A DNA stretch of 61,230 bases from Acidimicrobiia bacterium (GCA_022824805.1 JAJDZE010000147.1:1-61230), one strand, 5' to 3'; counted from the first letter of the stretch, positions 43,817 through 53,224 are shown. Notes: generated from the sequence alone by a model not told the origin. A program made the numbers and translations.

Positions 43817-44425
43817 TCAGTTGATGATCTTGAGGCCGAGCAGTTCGCACAGATAGGGATGCCGGCTGCGGATGCGGTCCTCCACTGCGTCCATCCTCGT
43901 GTCGTCGTTCAGCGCCTGCAGCAGCAGGAGCTCGAATGCCGGGAGCTCGAGGCTGCCGCCGACCCGCTCGAGGAAGCCGATCACCGCGGCGGCCCCGGAT
44001 CGCTCCTGGAATCGCCGCAGGGCCGCGTCGTCGGTGCGCATGATCTCGCACGAGCTGAAATAGATGATCCGTCCGCCGGCCCGTCCGTTGAGCTCGTCGG
44101 CGAGCTCGGAGAGGGTCACCTTGGTGGCGCCGCTCAGCCAGAGCTCTCCGGGTTTGCCGTGAAATCCGAAGTGCCCGATCTGATAGTCGCGGTAGCGCTG
44201 CTGGGTCCATTTGCGGACGTAGTAGAAGAGCTCGGTCGCGGTGCCGATGTCGCGCCGGATGAACTTCAGGCCGCTGAGCTCGCGGACGGTCTGCAGGAGC
44301 GTGGCCACGCCGAACTGCTGACGGAGATCTGCATCGGAGTCATCGCCTTCAAATGCGAAGACTCCCGTGGCGAGCCGCCGTGACGCCCTTGCGTCCGGAG
44401 CAACCGCTGGCACACCCTTTGCCAT
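43817..44425 (-). CDS. DUF6642-like, caspase-like/CHAT-type protein
   Basis: 202 aa. The core reads IGHFGFHGKPGELWLSG, then LADELNGRAGGRIIYFSSCEIM: a His-Gly after a strand and a Cys after a second strand, the arrangement of the caspase/CHAT catalytic dyad. The N-terminus (VFAFEGDDSDADLRQQFGV) and FIRRDIGTATELFYYVRKWT match what I remember of DUF6642, a family of unknown function. ATG 44425 lies only 14 bases after the 3' end of tRNA-Pro. A protease role is inference. Confidence 0.65.
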   Translation of the reverse strand: MAKGVPAVAPDARASRRLATGVFAFEGDDSDADLRQQFGVATLLQTVRELSGLKFIRRDIGTATELFYYVRKWTQQRYRDYQIGHFGFHGKPGELWLSGATKVTLSELADELNGRAGGRIIYFSSCEIMRTDDAALRRFQERSGAAAVIGFLERVGGSLELPAFELLLLQALNDDTRMDAVEDRIRSRHPYLCELLGLKIIN

Positions 44426-44439
44426 GACAAACCCCACTG

Positions 44440-44517
44440 TGGTCGGGCTGAGAGGATTTGAACCTCCGACCCCTGGTCCCCCAGACCAGTGCGCTAACCA
44501 GACTGCGCCACAGCCCG
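44440..44517 (-). tRNA. tRNA-Pro(GGG)
   Basis: Acceptor CGGGCTG/CAGCCCG, a D-arm with GGTT, anticodon stem CTGGT/ACCAG with loop CTGGGGG (anticodon GGG), T-arm with GGTTCAAATCC, discriminator A and an encoded CCA. All arms pair. Confidence 0.95.
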
Positions 44518-44570
44518 TTCCGCAGGCACGATACCGGCTGGGTTGAATGGACAGTCCAACGACGAGCCGC

Positions 44571-44816
44571 TCAGCCGATGACGCCGGCGAACCACTGAAT
44601 GAGCCACACGACGCCTTCGACCGCACGCCAGCCCAAGTACACGGTCGCCATGATGACGACGAGCCAGAAGTGCCACGGCGCCCCGGCTCGCCGCTGTTGG
44701 GGCTGGTCGGCTTCGCTGCTCCGACGCCTGCCGGTCTGGGCAGAGTCGTCTGGGAGCGGGCGACGATTCTGCCGCTGGGCGTTCGAGGCCGCTGCGCGCC
44801 TGGACAGCGGATTCAC
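44571..44816 (-). CDS. Small single-span membrane protein
   Basis: 81 aa. A basic, Gln/Arg-rich N-terminal 45 residues precede a hydrophobic stretch WHFWLVVIMATVYLGW and a second amphipathic segment VVWLIQWFAGVIG. GTG 44816 overlaps the der stop (GTGA), so it is the last gene of the der transcript. No family recognised. Confidence 0.6.
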   Translation of the reverse strand: MNPLSRRAAASNAQRQNRRPLPDDSAQTGRRRSSEADQPQQRRAGAPWHFWLVVIMATVYLGWRAVEGVVWLIQWFAGVIG

Positions 44817-46234
44817 CGTCGGCGCACTCGCAGTTTGAGGGGCGTGCGGGCCAAGCCCAGCTCCTCGCGCAAGCGGCGCTCGAGGTATCGCAGGTAGGTG
44901 GCCGGGAGTTCCCGGTTGGCAAACAGCGTGAACGTCGGCGGCTGTGTTGCGGCCTGGGTGGCGTACAGCACCCGTGCTCCGCCGGGCGCCGGCTGTGCGG
45001 ACTGCGCGAGCTGGACGATCTCGTTCACCTTGGCGGTCGGCGCTCTCGACTCGTACGCCTCCATCGCGGCGGAGACGGCCGGCACCAGCCGATGCACGCC
45101 CCGTCCCGTCAGCGCGCTGATGCGCAACACGGGTGATTCGCCGACGAAGTGCAGGCGACGCGCCAGCTCTCCCAAGACGCGCTCACGGTGCTCGGCATCC
45201 AGCGTCTCCCACTTGTTGAGCAGCACCACGATCGGGCAGCCGGCGGCGTCGATGCGCTCAGCGAGTCGCTGGTCCTGGGCCGTCACGCCTTCGGCGGCGT
45301 CGATGACCAGCAGCGACACGTCGCAAGCATCGATGGCCCGCAGCGCCCGCAAGTTGGCGTAGTACTCGGTATCCGCGTCGACGCGGGCCTTGCGCCGCAT
45401 GCCGGCGGTGTCCACGAACCGCACCGGGCCTGCCTCGGTTTCCACGAGAGTGTCGATGCTGTCGCGGGTCGTGCCGGGCCGGTCGTGGACGACCGACCGC
45501 TCGTCGCCGATGAGCCGGTTGAACAGCGTGGATTTTCCGACATTGGGCCGGCCCACGATGGCCACCCCGGGCGCCACCGCTTCACCCTCGACAGGGTCCT
45601 CGACCGCGTCGGGGATGCCGGGGCTGTCGGAATCGTCGGAATCGTCGTCGACACCGTCGGCGGGGATGCCGGCGCTGCGGGAGCCGCCGGCGCTGCGGGC
45701 AACCGACGGTTCAGCTGCGCTGGCCCGTGCATCCGCGCCGAGCATCTCATGCACCTGATCCAGCAGATCGCCGACGTTGCGGCCGTGCAGGGCAGACACG
45801 GCCCGGGCTTCGCCGAGCCCCAGGCGGTTGAACTCCCAGCGGCCGTCGTCACGGGCCCCGCTGTCGGCCTTGTTGGCAACCACCAGCGTCGGCCGGCCGC
45901 TGCGGCGCAGCATGGCGGCGATCCGGGCGTCGGGTTCGGTGATGCCCACGGTCACGTCGACCACCAGCAGCAAGACGTCGGCGTCGGCCATGGCCCGCTC
46001 GCTCTGGGAGGACACCTTGCCGTCGAGCGTGTCGCCGTCGGCGGACCACCCGCCGGTGTCCACCACGAGGAAAGGGTGCCCGCGCCAAGCGGCTTCGGCT
46101 GCCTTGCGGTCACGCGTCACGCCGGGCTCGGGTGCCACCACCGCTTCGCGGCGGCCGACGAGCCGGTTGAACAGCGTGGACTTGCCCACGTTGGGCCGAC
46201 CCACGATGCCGACGACGGGCAGTCCGGCGCTCAT
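44813..46234 (-). CDS. der: Ribosome biogenesis GTPase Der (EngA)
   Basis: 473 aa with two tandem G domains and a KH-like C-terminus. Both domains start GRPNVGKSTLFNRL; G3 motifs are DTGGW and DTAGM, and G4 motifs are NKAD and NKWE. An acidic Ser/Asp linker (DDDSDDSDSPG) joins them. It acts in 50S subunit maturation. Its ATG overlaps the stop of the radical-SAM gene (ATGA). Confidence 0.95.
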   Translation of the reverse strand: MSAGLPVVGIVGRPNVGKSTLFNRLVGRREAVVAPEPGVTRDRKAAEAAWRGHPFLVVDTGGWSADGDTLDGKVSSQSERAMADADVLLLVVDVTVGITEPDARIAAMLRRSGRPTLVVANKADSGARDDGRWEFNRLGLGEARAVSALHGRNVGDLLDQVHEMLGADARASAAEPSVARSAGGSRSAGIPADGVDDDSDDSDSPGIPDAVEDPVEGEAVAPGVAIVGRPNVGKSTLFNRLIGDERSVVHDRPGTTRDSIDTLVETEAGPVRFVDTAGMRRKARVDADTEYYANLRALRAIDACDVSLLVIDAAEGVTAQDQRLAERIDAAGCPIVVLLNKWETLDAEHRERVLGELARRLHFVGESPVLRISALTGRGVHRLVPAVSAAMEAYESRAPTAKVNEIVQLAQSAQPAPGGARVLYATQAATQPPTFTLFANRELPATYLRYLERRLREELGLARTPLKLRVRRR

Positions 46235-48009
46235 TGCGAGACTCCTGCTGTGTGCGATTCCGTGCTGCCTGCGGGAATCGTGCGGCTTGGCGATGCAGCG
46301 CCGCTCGGCCGAGGCGCAGCGGGATGCGCCGCAGCCGACTGGGCTGCTGCGGCCTCGTCGAGCAGTTCGCGCAGGGCGCTGCCGTTCGTCGGGACGACCT
46401 CGACCGGCCGGGGCAGATCAGCGGGTGTCATGCCGTCGAGGAACTTCCCTCCCGACAGGCACACATCGGGCAGCAGGTAGCGATGCTCGGCCGGCTCGGT
46501 GGCCAACGCGGCGGCGATGTCCGCTCCGGCGAGCAGACCGGTCACGCCGATGTTGCCGCCGAAGAACCGGTTGGGCACTTCGACGACCCGCGCCCCGGGC
46601 ACTCCCGCTGCCGTGCTGTGTCGTCGGCTGCCTTGCCGGGACATGGCATCGGCGCGCCACTGCTTCACCAGCGGCGTCAGCACGGCAGCGCCGTAGGTGC
46701 CCGTCAGGATCCCGATGGGATGGTTGGCCGGATCACCGTCTGTCGGGCGCGCTGTTGTGGAAGGGCCCCGACCGGGTGATGTCCGCAGCGTCACGGCCAC
46801 GGGTTTCGGCGCCGGCGTCGACCCGAGACTGAGCGGCAGCCCGTCGAGGTTGATCTCACCGCTGCGGTTCGCGCCGTGGCCGGGAACTCGCACGGCCCGG
46901 TAGCCCTGCGCAGGGGCACCGTCGACCCACGAAAAGAAACCCGCAGCCGGTGCGCGCTGCCTGACGCCTCCGTCGGATCCGCGGTCATCAACGCCGAGTC
47001 CGGTGTCGCAGCCGTCGAGCCCGCTGCGACCGCCAATCGTCCCCTCGCCGGCCGCCCAGAATTCCTCGGAGAACGCCTGCGCCATGCCGATGCCGTCCTC
47101 GTGCATCGGGAAGTCGCCGTAGGTCTCGGCCGCAGGAAAGGGTCGGCCTGCGAGCAGGTAGTACTCATCCGCTGCGAACACCAGCCGGCGGCCGAGCACG
47201 TCCAGACAACGCTGCTGCCATTCCTCGCAGATGTCCACGACAACCGCAGCCTCCGCGGCAGTGTGCGGGCGCATGGCCGGCTCTCGCTGGTGGGAGCTGA
47301 CCCCCAGCGGCACCACCGCGAGCGTCGCCAGCGACGGGTAGCGGTCGAGCACGCCTGCCAGCGTGTCGGCCAGCACAGCCCCGTCGTTCACGCCCGGGCA
47401 CACCACGACCTGCCCGTGAACCTCGATGCCCCCATCGAGCAGCGCGCTCAGCCATCGCAGGCTCGTGGCACCGCGCGGGTTGCGGAGCATCCGGGCCCGC
47501 ACCCCGGGGTCAGCGGCATGAATCGACACATACAGCGGCGACAGGCGCTCATCGAGCACCCGTTCGAGGTCCAGCTCGGTGAAGCGGGTGAGCGTGGTGA
47601 AGTTCCCGTACAGGAACGACAGCCGGTAGTCGTCATCTTTGAGGTAGAGGCTGCGGCGCAGCCCTGGGGGCAACTGGTAGATGAAACAGAACTCGCAGTG
47701 GTTGTCACAGGTCTGCACCCGGTCGAAGATCGCGGCATGCACCTCGGCGCCGAGCGGGACGCCGGCGTCCTTGGTGATGTCCATGGCGATCTCGTGCCCG
47801 TCTCGCCGCACCGCCAGCGTGGGATCGGCCTCGTCGAGCAGCAGCTGCCAGGCGATCACGTCGGTCGGAGCGACACCGGAGATCGACAGCACCTCGTCGC
47901 CGGGCGCCAGCCCGGCGATCTCGGCCGCCGAGCCGGGCTCCACCGCCACCACAACCGGCCGGTGGCTGGAGGGCGCGCGGACGGGCTCACGTCCTCGTTG
48001 CTCGGCCAT
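46231..48009 (-). CDS. PDZ and radical-SAM protein (DUF512 / TIGR03279 family)
   Basis: 592 aa. An N-terminal PDZ-like part (GSAAEIAGLAPGDEVLSISG) precedes the unusual radical-SAM cluster motif CDNHCEFCFIYQLP and GNFTTLTRFTELDLERV. The DUF512 domain follows, with a long low-complexity insert (GGRSGLDGCDTGLGVDDRG). A Ser/Ala/Pro-rich tail ends it. Biochemical function is not known for the family. It starts at ATG 48009 directly after a double copy of the dispersed repeat. Confidence 0.85.
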   Translation of the reverse strand: MAEQRGREPVRAPSSHRPVVVAVEPGSAAEIAGLAPGDEVLSISGVAPTDVIAWQLLLDEADPTLAVRRDGHEIAMDITKDAGVPLGAEVHAAIFDRVQTCDNHCEFCFIYQLPPGLRRSLYLKDDDYRLSFLYGNFTTLTRFTELDLERVLDERLSPLYVSIHAADPGVRARMLRNPRGATSLRWLSALLDGGIEVHGQVVVCPGVNDGAVLADTLAGVLDRYPSLATLAVVPLGVSSHQREPAMRPHTAAEAAVVVDICEEWQQRCLDVLGRRLVFAADEYYLLAGRPFPAAETYGDFPMHEDGIGMAQAFSEEFWAAGEGTIGGRSGLDGCDTGLGVDDRGSDGGVRQRAPAAGFFSWVDGAPAQGYRAVRVPGHGANRSGEINLDGLPLSLGSTPAPKPVAVTLRTSPGRGPSTTARPTDGDPANHPIGILTGTYGAAVLTPLVKQWRADAMSRQGSRRHSTAAGVPGARVVEVPNRFFGGNIGVTGLLAGADIAAALATEPAEHRYLLPDVCLSGGKFLDGMTPADLPRPVEVVPTNGSALRELLDEAAAAQSAAAHPAAPRPSGAASPSRTIPAGSTESHTAGVSQ

Positions 48010-48012
48010 CTA

Positions 48013-48124
48013 TTCCCGCTCTTGTTCGCTTCGCTCACGGGCCGCTCGGGCCACGGCTTCGCCCTGTGCTTCCCGCTCTAGCTCGCCTCGCTCTCGGGCC
48101 GCTCGGGCGCGCGGGCTCAGCCTC
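48013..48124 (-). repeat. Dispersed palindromic repeat, copies C1 and C2 in tandem
   Basis: Two adjacent units read on the reverse strand as RARAARERGELERE and AVARAARERSEQERE, the second ending in a TAG just before the radical-SAM ATG. They fill the space between the divergent ispH and radical-SAM genes. Confidence 0.8.
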
Positions 48125-48158
48125 ATGGGTTCAGGATAGGAAGCTCGTGCTCGGTCGG

Positions 48159-48164
48159 TAGCGT
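48159..48164 (+). promoter_or_regulatory. Leaderless -10 box for ispH
   Basis: TAGCGT, 7 bases before GTG 48172. Confidence 0.5.
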
Positions 48165-48171
48165 CACAGCC

Positions 48172-49215
48172 GTGGCTGTGGACCAGGTGCTGCTCGCAGC
48201 GCCTCGCGGCTTCTGCGCCGGCGTCGAGATGGCCATCAAGGCGCTCGCCTGGCTGGTTCGCTCGTTCCCGCCGCCGGTCTACTGCTACCACGAGATCGTC
48301 CACAACCGCCTCGTGGTGGATCGCTTCGAGCGACTCGGCGTGGTCTTCGTCGACGACGTGGCCGACGTGCCGCCCGGTCGGCCGCTCATGCTCTCAGCGC
48401 ACGGCTCGGCGCCCGAGGTGGTGGAGCAGGCCCGCCGGCGCGGCGGCTACGTGGTGGACGCCGTCTGCCCCCTGGTCACCAAGGTGCACCACGAGGTTCG
48501 CGTGCGTGCCGGCAAGGGCTACCAGGTGGTCTACGTGGGGCACGAAGGCCACGACGAAGCCGTCGGGACGATGGCCGTGGCACCAGACGCCATCTCGCTG
48601 GTCTCCGAGCCAGCCGACGTCGACACGCTCGACGACACCGGGGCGCCGGTGGCGGTGCTGGCCCAGACCACGCTCAGCCACCGTGACTGGGTCGATGTGG
48701 CCGACGCCGCCAAGGCACGCTTCGGCGACGTGTGGATGGCGGGGCGCTCGGACCTCTGCTTCGCCACCACCAACCGCCAGAGTGCCCTTGAGCGGATCGC
48801 GTCCGACTGCGATGCGGTGGTGGTCATCGGGTCGGCGAACTCCTCCAACACGATGGCGCTCGCCAAGGTGGCTGTCGAGTCGGGCTGCGAGCGCGTGCTG
48901 CGCGTGAACGCTGCCGCCGAACTGCCAGACGACCTGCGGGGCACCGTCGGGGTCACCGCTGGAGCGTCCGCGCCCGAGGAGCTCGTGGATGCCGTGATCG
49001 GACGGCTCGCACCGGCTCAGGGCACCACCGAGGTCACGATCACCGACGAGGACGAGTACTTCCCCCCGCCGCGAGAGCTGCGCGACCTGCTCGACGCCAT
49101 GCAAGCGGCCGTTCATGCCAGCCTCGCCGTGCCCCCCGGAGCACGACTGGGCGCGGCAGACAGGACGACAGCGGCGAGCGGCGTTCTCGCAGGACTCGTT
49201 GCCACGGAGCACTGA
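48172..49215 (+). CDS. ispH: 4-hydroxy-3-methylbut-2-enyl diphosphate reductase
   Basis: 347 aa, last enzyme of the MEP isoprenoid pathway. The three Cys of its [4Fe-4S] cluster are in PRGFCAGV, DAVCPLVTKVH and SDLCFATTNRQ; the catalytic Glu lies in VLAQTTLSH/TNRQ context. It starts leaderless at GTG 48172 and is convergent with plsC. Confidence 0.95.
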   Translation: MAVDQVLLAAPRGFCAGVEMAIKALAWLVRSFPPPVYCYHEIVHNRLVVDRFERLGVVFVDDVADVPPGRPLMLSAHGSAPEVVEQARRRGGYVVDAVCPLVTKVHHEVRVRAGKGYQVVYVGHEGHDEAVGTMAVAPDAISLVSEPADVDTLDDTGAPVAVLAQTTLSHRDWVDVADAAKARFGDVWMAGRSDLCFATTNRQSALERIASDCDAVVVIGSANSSNTMALAKVAVESGCERVLRVNAAAELPDDLRGTVGVTAGASAPEELVDAVIGRLAPAQGTTEVTITDEDEYFPPPRELRDLLDAMQAAVHASLAVPPGARLGAADRTTAASGVLAGLVATEH

Positions 49216-49230
49216 AGCGACGCAGAGTTC

Positions 49231-49926
49231 TCAGCGCAGGTTGGGGGTGCCGACCTCGGCTTGGGCCTGGTCGTAGAGCTCCTGGATGCGCTCGCGCAGC
49301 TCCTCGGTGAGCTCGCGTATCGCTCGTCGTGATGCCCGGCCGCTCGGCCCCAGCGGCGGTGGGGCCATCGGCTCGCCGACGATGAACTTGATGCGGCGGG
49401 GGTACATGAACTTGGCGCCTCGCGGCATGGCTGCGGCGGTTCCGCCGATGCCGACGGGCACGATCGGGACCTGCGCCCGCGCCGCCAGGTACACCGGTCC
49501 GTCCATGAGCGGCAGCACGCGCGGGCCGTCCTTGCGCTCACCCTCGCCGAACATCACCACCGGGCCGTCGCCATGGGTCAGGGCATCCAGCGCCGTGCGC
49601 AACGCTGCCCGATCGGGTGCGTCGCGGTTCACCGGGAAGCAGCCGATCGTGGTGAACAGCCAGCCCGCAAAGCGGTACTTCCACATCGAGTCCTTGCCCA
49701 TGACCCGCATCCGCGCAGGAATCGCCGCGTGAATCGGCGTGTCGATGTAGCTGCGATGGTTGGGCACCCACACGCACGGGCCGTCCGGCAGGTTGGCCAG
49801 CCCATCGACCGAGATGCGATTCCACGCCCGGAAGACGCCCCAGATCGCATACTTCATGATCCTGTAGACGGCCATGTTGAGCGGTCCGTCGCGCAGGTCT
49901 GTCACGGGCCCGTGGGGTCCGCTCAT
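49231..49926 (-). CDS. plsC: 1-acyl-sn-glycerol-3-phosphate acyltransferase
   Basis: 231 aa. The acyltransferase boxes are NHRSYIDTP (H-x4-D variant) and FGEGERKDG, then VPVGIGGTAAAMPRG. It transfers an acyl group to lysophosphatidic acid at the membrane. ATG 49926 overlaps the aroA-cmk stop (ATGA). A short basic C-terminus follows. Confidence 0.88.
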   Translation of the reverse strand: MSGPHGPVTDLRDGPLNMAVYRIMKYAIWGVFRAWNRISVDGLANLPDGPCVWVPNHRSYIDTPIHAAIPARMRVMGKDSMWKYRFAGWLFTTIGCFPVNRDAPDRAALRTALDALTHGDGPVVMFGEGERKDGPRVLPLMDGPVYLAARAQVPIVPVGIGGTAAAMPRGAKFMYPRRIKFIVGEPMAPPPLGPSGRASRRAIRELTEELRERIQELYDQAQAEVGTPNLR

Positions 49927-52013
49927 CGACCCTGGACCGAGCTGGGGCGCGTCGGGGCCTCGAGCCCGGCTGCACGGCGGTACAGCTCCGCGATCGTCTC
50001 GACGGCCTCATCGGAAGACATCTCGCTCGTATCGACAATGACCGCTCGGGGTGCCACCCGCAGCGGCGAGTCGGCCCGGCCAGAGTCGAGCCGGTCCCGC
50101 TCGCTCAGCTCCGCAGCCAGTGCTGCGACAGCTCCGTCGTCGTGACTCGCATCGTCGACGCCGCCCGCCGAGTCGGCCTGCTGGGCGAGGCGACGGCGGG
50201 CGCGCTCCGCAGGCGCAGCAGTGAGGAACACCTTCAGCAACGCGTCAGGGAACACCACGCTGCCGATGTCGCGGCCCTCCATCACCCCCCCGCCGACGAG
50301 GCTCGCCCAGTCGCGCTGGCGTCTGGTCAGCACCCACCGCACCTGCGGGTTGGCAGCGACGACGCTGACGTTGCGATCCACCTCTGCGCTGCGGATCGCC
50401 GCCGTGGCATCGGCGCCGTTCACGGTCACGTGCTGGGCGTCGCTCACGGTGGAAATCCCGATATCGGCATTGCGGGCAATGCTCGCTACCGCTGAGAGGT
50501 CGCCGAGATCGACTCCAGCTTGCAAGGCCGCCCACGCCACCGCCCGGTACATCGCGCCCGTGTCGAGGTAGTCCATCTCGAGCTCGCCGGCGACTGCTCG
50601 AGCCACGCTGGACTTGCCGGATGCGGCTGGACCGTCGATCGCGATCACCGCTACCTGCGGCGCCGGGACTGGTTGCGGCGAGCCCCGCAGAGCCTCAATG
50701 ACATCGAAGAAGTCGGGGAACGTCTTGGCGACGCAGTCGGGATCGTCGATGTCGATCCCGGCCACGCGCAGTCCCATCAGGGACATCGCCATCGCCATCC
50801 GGTGATCGCCGTGACAGTCCACCAAGCCTGCCCGGAGCCCGAAGGGATTCGCGCGCACGGTGATGCCGTCGTGCTCGGCCACCGCGTCGACACCGCGCTT
50901 GACGAGCTCGGTCGCTGTGTTGACGATGCGGTCGGTCTCCTTGCGACGGATGAAGCCGATGCCGCCGATGGAGGTGGCGCCTTCGGCGAACGCTGCCACC
51001 GCTGCCAGTGTCTGAGCCGTGTCGGAGAAGTCGCGCAGGTCGAATGAGCCTGCCTGCAGCGTTCCGCTCGGCGGCGCGCCGACCGCGATCGCATCGTCGC
51101 TGACCGTGACGTCCGCACCCATCTCGCCGAGGACCTCGGCGAATCGCACGTCGCCCTGGATGCTGTGGCTGCCGAGCCCTTCGACACGCACCTCGCCGCC
51201 GCACAGCGCAGCCGCAGCCCAGACGTAGCTCGCGGCAGAGGCGTCCGGCTCGATCACGTAGTCGGCGGCCCGGTAGCGGCCTTCGGTCACCACGAAGCTG
51301 TCAGCACTCGGGATGGTGACGTTCGCACCGAAGGCCTCCATGACCGCCACTGTCATGTCGATGTACGGCCGGCTGACGGCATCGAATTCGGAATCGATCT
51401 CCACATGAATGCCGCCGCGCAGAGGACCGGCGAGCAGCAGGCCGCTCGCATACTGGCTGGAAGCGTCGGCTCGGATTCGTATGTGGCGCAGCAGGGCGCT
51501 CGCGTCGTCGAGGGCCTCCGACGACACATCTACCGGCAGGCAGCCGTGCTCGCCGAGTTCGTGCACCTGGGCACCCAGCGAGCGCTGCGCCGCGAGCAGG
51601 TCGTCCTGCGGGCGCGCACGCAGCTGCGGGTCGCCGTCGAGCAGCCAGCGGCCGCCGAGGGCTGCGACCACGGGCAGGATGAAGCGGGCCGTGGTGCCCG
51701 AGGAGCGCGCGTGCACCATGACCGGCTCATCTGGCGCATCATGGGAGACCGAGAGCCGGCCGCCGATGCCATCGATGACAAGCCGACGCTTGCCGCGATT
51801 CACCCGCACGACTGCACCGATGGCAGTGACCGCTTCGATCATTGCTTCGGTGTCGTCCGCGAACAGGACGCCGTCGAGCGTGCTGCGCCCCTCGGCCAAG
51901 GCCGCGCACAGCAAGGCCCTGTTGGTGATGCTCTTGGAACCCGGCAGCAGCGCTGTTCCCGACGCACCGTTGGTGAAAGGGTCGATGACCCCGATGACCC
52001 GCCCGGCGCTCAT
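49923..52013 (-). CDS. aroA-cmk: EPSP synthase-cytidylate kinase fusion
   Basis: 696 aa. Residues ~1-435 are AroA: LLPGSKSITNRALLCAALA, SSGTTARFILPV, FIRRKETDRI and GDHRMAMAMSLMG. Residues ~450-690 are Cmk: AIDGPAASGKSSVARAVA, MDYLDTGAMYRA and GRDIGSVVFPDA. The first half makes 5-enolpyruvylshikimate 3-phosphate, the second phosphorylates CMP. No stop or restart lies between them. It is coupled to tyrA upstream and plsC downstream by 4-base overlaps. Confidence 0.93.
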   Translation of the reverse strand: MSAGRVIGVIDPFTNGASGTALLPGSKSITNRALLCAALAEGRSTLDGVLFADDTEAMIEAVTAIGAVVRVNRGKRRLVIDGIGGRLSVSHDAPDEPVMVHARSSGTTARFILPVVAALGGRWLLDGDPQLRARPQDDLLAAQRSLGAQVHELGEHGCLPVDVSSEALDDASALLRHIRIRADASSQYASGLLLAGPLRGGIHVEIDSEFDAVSRPYIDMTVAVMEAFGANVTIPSADSFVVTEGRYRAADYVIEPDASAASYVWAAAALCGGEVRVEGLGSHSIQGDVRFAEVLGEMGADVTVSDDAIAVGAPPSGTLQAGSFDLRDFSDTAQTLAAVAAFAEGATSIGGIGFIRRKETDRIVNTATELVKRGVDAVAEHDGITVRANPFGLRAGLVDCHGDHRMAMAMSLMGLRVAGIDIDDPDCVAKTFPDFFDVIEALRGSPQPVPAPQVAVIAIDGPAASGKSSVARAVAGELEMDYLDTGAMYRAVAWAALQAGVDLGDLSAVASIARNADIGISTVSDAQHVTVNGADATAAIRSAEVDRNVSVVAANPQVRWVLTRRQRDWASLVGGGVMEGRDIGSVVFPDALLKVFLTAAPAERARRRLAQQADSAGGVDDASHDDGAVAALAAELSERDRLDSGRADSPLRVAPRAVIVDTSEMSSDEAVETIAELYRRAAGLEAPTRPSSVQGR

Positions 52014-53152
52014 GCCAGATCGCGCGTGGTGGGGTGGTAGCCCTGCCCGGCCAAAGCGGCGAGAAAGCGCTGCGCCTCGGTGCGTGCCACCACGAGCACC
52101 AGCACGCCTTCGGCGCCCTCGGGTGAGTGGGCCACCTCGATGTCGGCCACGTTCACGTCGCAGTCTGCAGCGAGCATGGTGATGGCTGCGATCTGGCCCT
52201 TGCGGTCGGGGATCGGCACTCGCACTTCCAGCAGCTCCTGAGGCCGCACATAGCGCGAGGGCAGGTTGGTGCGGGCGCGCCGTGCCTGGGTGAGCACGGC
52301 TCGCAGGCCCTCGCGGTCCGCTCCCGCCACTGCCTCGCGCATCTGCGTCAGTCGCCCGGACAGTTCGTCGAGCACGCTCACGATGGCATCGCGGTTCTCG
52401 CCGCAGATGTCCAGCCAGATGCCCGGGTGGCCTGCGGCAATCCGGGTCATGTCCCGGAAACCGCCCGCAGCCAGGCGCAGCAGCGGCGCGTCATCGAGGG
52501 CTCGATCGTCGGCGAGGCACATCAGCGACGCGGCGGCGAGGTGCGGCACATGGCTCACCACCGCAACGAGGGCGTCGTGCCGTTCGGGCGTCATGGTCAC
52601 GACGTCAGACCCGAAGCCGACCAGCACTGCCTGACAGGCGCGCAGGGAGCTGTCGTCGGTGGCTTCAGTCGGCGTCAGTGCCCATACCGCGCCTGCGAAC
52701 ATGTCGGGGTTGGCGCCTTCGATGCCGTCTTGTTCCGAGCCGGCCATCGGATGGCCCGGCACGAAGCGAGCATCGGCGATCGCCTGGGCGACCGGCGTCT
52801 TGACGCTGCCGGTGTCGGTCACCACAGCGCCCGCAGCAGCAGTGTCGGCGAGTGCGATCGCGACCTGCTCGGCCAGCATCGCCGCGGGCACGGCCACCAC
52901 ACAGAACGTTGCCTCCGGGTCGGTGCCCACGGCATCGAGACAGCCGAGCTCGAGTGCCCGCTGCGCGTGACCGCCGACAGCGTCCCGCCCCGTCACATGC
53001 CATCCCGACTTGCGCAGTGCCGCTGCGACGGATCCGCCGATCAGGCCCGTGCCCACTACCTGGGCGCGGCCCGCGGGGGCGTTGGCGCGCGGCAGAGCTG
53101 CTGCGCCGGCAGGCGACGGCGACTTCGTTGTCTCAGCGGGACTCGAGACCAC
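52010..53152 (-). CDS. tyrA: Prephenate dehydrogenase
   Basis: 380 aa. VVGTGLIGGSVAAALRKSGWHV binds NAD, FVPGHPMAGSEQDGIEGA is the substrate motif and SHVPHLAAASLM follows. A C-terminal ACT-like domain (VRVPIPDRKGQIAAITMLA) could sense tyrosine. It makes 4-hydroxyphenylpyruvate. GTG 53152 follows a reverse TACCCT by 7 bases. It heads a tyrA/aroA-cmk/plsC unit. Confidence 0.9.
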   Translation of the reverse strand: MVSSPAETTKSPSPAGAAALPRANAPAGRAQVVGTGLIGGSVAAALRKSGWHVTGRDAVGGHAQRALELGCLDAVGTDPEATFCVVAVPAAMLAEQVAIALADTAAAGAVVTDTGSVKTPVAQAIADARFVPGHPMAGSEQDGIEGANPDMFAGAVWALTPTEATDDSSLRACQAVLVGFGSDVVTMTPERHDALVAVVSHVPHLAAASLMCLADDRALDDAPLLRLAAGGFRDMTRIAAGHPGIWLDICGENRDAIVSVLDELSGRLTQMREAVAGADREGLRAVLTQARRARTNLPSRYVRPQELLEVRVPIPDRKGQIAAITMLAADCDVNVADIEVAHSPEGAEGVLVLVVARTEAQRFLAALAGQGYHPTTRDLA

Positions 53153-53159
53153 GCATCGA

Positions 53160-53165
53160 AGGGTA
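53160..53165 (-). promoter_or_regulatory. Leaderless -10 box for tyrA
   Basis: TACCCT on the reverse strand, 7 bases before GTG 53152. Confidence 0.5.
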
Positions 53166-53224
53166 CCGATGGCTCTGATCGTCGCCGGTTTGGGTCGGCG
53201 AGATGCCTGCCGCGCCCCGGCGGC

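Noticed and set aside
48010-48303. 97-residue reverse open frame ending in SEQERE
   Set aside because: It is antisense to the start of ispH plus the dispersed repeat; no family, and the peptide is explained by the repeat.
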